Shown: positions 62,392 through 64,000 of the stretch, in pieces
Numbering within the stretch: position 1 is the first letter of the stretch
Layout: every line of letters starts with the position of its first letter
Origin: Strongylocentrotus purpuratus
Taxonomy: Eukaryota; Echinodermata; Echinoidea; Camarodonta; Strongylocentrotidae
Direction of reading: 5' to 3'
Assembly: GCF_000002235.5 (NCBI RefSeq)
Contig: NW_022145601.1
Coordinates: 5,026,322 to 5,090,321 of the forward strand
Length of the DNA: 64,000 nucleotides
Position numbers and translations under genes: made by a program
Notes under the pieces: generated by a model
The model's database searches: none
Told to the model about the DNA's origin: nothing
The model's input: only the letters and a program-made list of their open reading frames with translations

Positions 62392-64000
62392 CTTAAAAAA
62401 TCAATCAATTCAAGATAAATCAAAGGTTCCAGGGTTTATTAGTCCCAACTGATGTCCAATCTGCGAAGATCATCTAATGCTGATGTTGATGGTATCGACC
62501 GATACAATGATCTCAGTCAATCTGATTAGAAACTCACTGCGAAGAAGAGACCCCCAGAACTGTAAAGCGATCATATCTCACACTATATCTGTCAGAATTA
62601 TTGCCGCTGTATGACTATGAAATAATTTCAATATCGCTCTTGGTAACACCGTAAACAACCTGCCAGCTTGGCTGTCCAAAATTACCACTGAATTCGACCC
62701 CCTTTCCTCATTTCTAAACCTCCCCCTCGCTTCACCACCCCCGCGTCAATCTCTTTGCAACTCGTCCTTTTCAAATTGCTCACCGAGGCGCGTCGCGGTC
62801 GACTCATCTCCGATAGCGCGCAAAACAATCGATACCAGTTCCTTTGTCGTCTGGGCATGTTCGACTTGTAACACTGGCATCATTGGGGGTCTTTCTTTTC
62901 TTTAGTCTTCTTTCACAAGATTTTCATTAGCATTGGATTTGACGTCAAGGATGTAAAGCTGATCATTTGGTCAGGAGACATAAATATTTAAGACGCAGGT
63001 CGATAATGTGATGTTTACATGTTTTCGCTCGTAGGTCGTCTTGTAATTGTCGTGTCCTAATTAATACATTATTTTCTCAAGTCAAATTAAATATAAATAT
63101 TAGAGCGAGAATATGAACAAATTAAAGTTCGCCATTAGTTACATAACCTCACAACTTTTAACAATGTTTGACTTCTTAGTAGTGAATTTAACTATTTTTG
63201 TTACATAAATAATTTGCCACTTTAAGTTCGATTTAAAAGAAAATTGTTTTGTTTTATAACATTTCTCTTGAATCATGCATTTGTCATTATGATGTAAAAA
63301 AAGATTATCGGCAACTTTCAAACCGTTGCTTGGTAAAAGAGGATAGTCTTTTACTGCTTTCACGAAATTCAAACTTTAAAAAAGCAATGATACTAATGTG
63401 GACTTCAGTAAAGTCTTCGACACAATTTTAAAAGATGAATGGCACATTTTACACTAAAATAAACAGATTCGTCATAATCGTGTCAGATATGATAATGATT
63501 TTTGATGATTACTGCCTCATTAAGTGAAGAAAACGTAAACTATCAACCCTCAATAGGAAATGGGCATCTTTGTCGAATTTGGAAACCACAAATAAAGGTA
63601 AACTATAGTTTCATATTTTTTGTTTAATAATATATCATGGTACGATTTTTCCAAGCCCTAAGAAAATTTGATTGTTTCAAAGTTTGGTAATGTATTGACA
63701 AACTGTTATATGTATAGTCCACAGTTTTGGATTCTATTCATTTACATTGATTTGTGTTTAAATGGGTCTGATTTGTATCAACAAAGTTACGAGAAAGAAA
63801 AGACAGAGGCATTCGGACCCCTGCCTGCCTACAGCACACTCCAACCCCTCCTGAGCTAGCGACTTGAAAAGTATCTGTCTTTTCACTTTGATGTCTCGGA
63901 TAGCTGACAACTTTGCTGGATAAATAGTCGATTAACAATTAAGTTGATTTCGTTGAATCTTGTGGGTGATATTTGATTAATCAGTGTGAATCAATATTAT
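62392..64000. other. Right flank; possible promoter region
   Basis: 62640-62880 is GC-richer than its neighbours and contains CpG-bearing words such as gcgcgtcgcggtcg. It is a possible minus-strand promoter. Beyond 62900 nothing is recognised. Confidence 0.3.

Overview
This is a eukaryotic, AT-rich, repeat-dense window from a multicellular animal. The evidence is spliced genes with GT-AG introns of up to about 15 kb, CR1-like LINEs, tRNA-derived SINEs, many short inverted-repeat DNA elements and abundant microsatellites. An echinoderm-like marine invertebrate is my best guess, from the style of the repeats and genes. No species can be fixed from the sequence alone.

The best-supported gene lies on the minus strand, 46514 down to 17601. 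It is a beta-1,4-galactosyltransferase family (GT7) type II Golgi enzyme of the B4GALT5/6 type. I assembled seven coding exons by eye (46514-46385, 31731-31681, 25349-25084, 24295-24179, 20216-20029, 19149-18925, 18018-17601). Every junction is GT-AG, every phase fits, and the sum is exactly 465 codons (464 residues plus stop). The introns hold most of the repeats in the middle of the window. Three features of this gene stand out: a tandem array that has copied its own exon 6 splice donor, a large inverted minisatellite 59 bases downstream of the exon 4 donor, and a charged C-terminal extension.

Left part (1-17.1 kb): exons on the plus strand (3190-5456, perhaps with 1860-2111) of a widespread uncharacterised, probably transposase-derived family. 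At least one frame break and one stop suggest a pseudogene. The rest is gene-free DNA with inverted-repeat elements and microsatellites. Middle (17-46.5 kb): the galactosyltransferase gene with two truncated LINEs, one older LINE scrap, several MITE families and a 75-bp satellite inside one inverted-repeat element. Right part (46.5-64 kb): large trinucleotide clusters, a single-exon minus-strand ORF of 502 codons with no recognised domain (51247-49739), and weakly supported candidate exons at 56.4-62.4 kb that may belong to another minus-strand gene starting near 62.9 kb.

The repeats form recognisable families: a TTAA-flanked MITE (here A), a 116-bp hairpin MITE (B), a 'TTTCACAAAG' MITE (C), hAT-like elements with G/C homopolymers and 8-bp target duplications, and SINE/LINE copies sharing a GCGCTATATAA-(ATT)n tail. 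No LTR element, CRISPR array, rRNA gene or true tRNA gene was seen.
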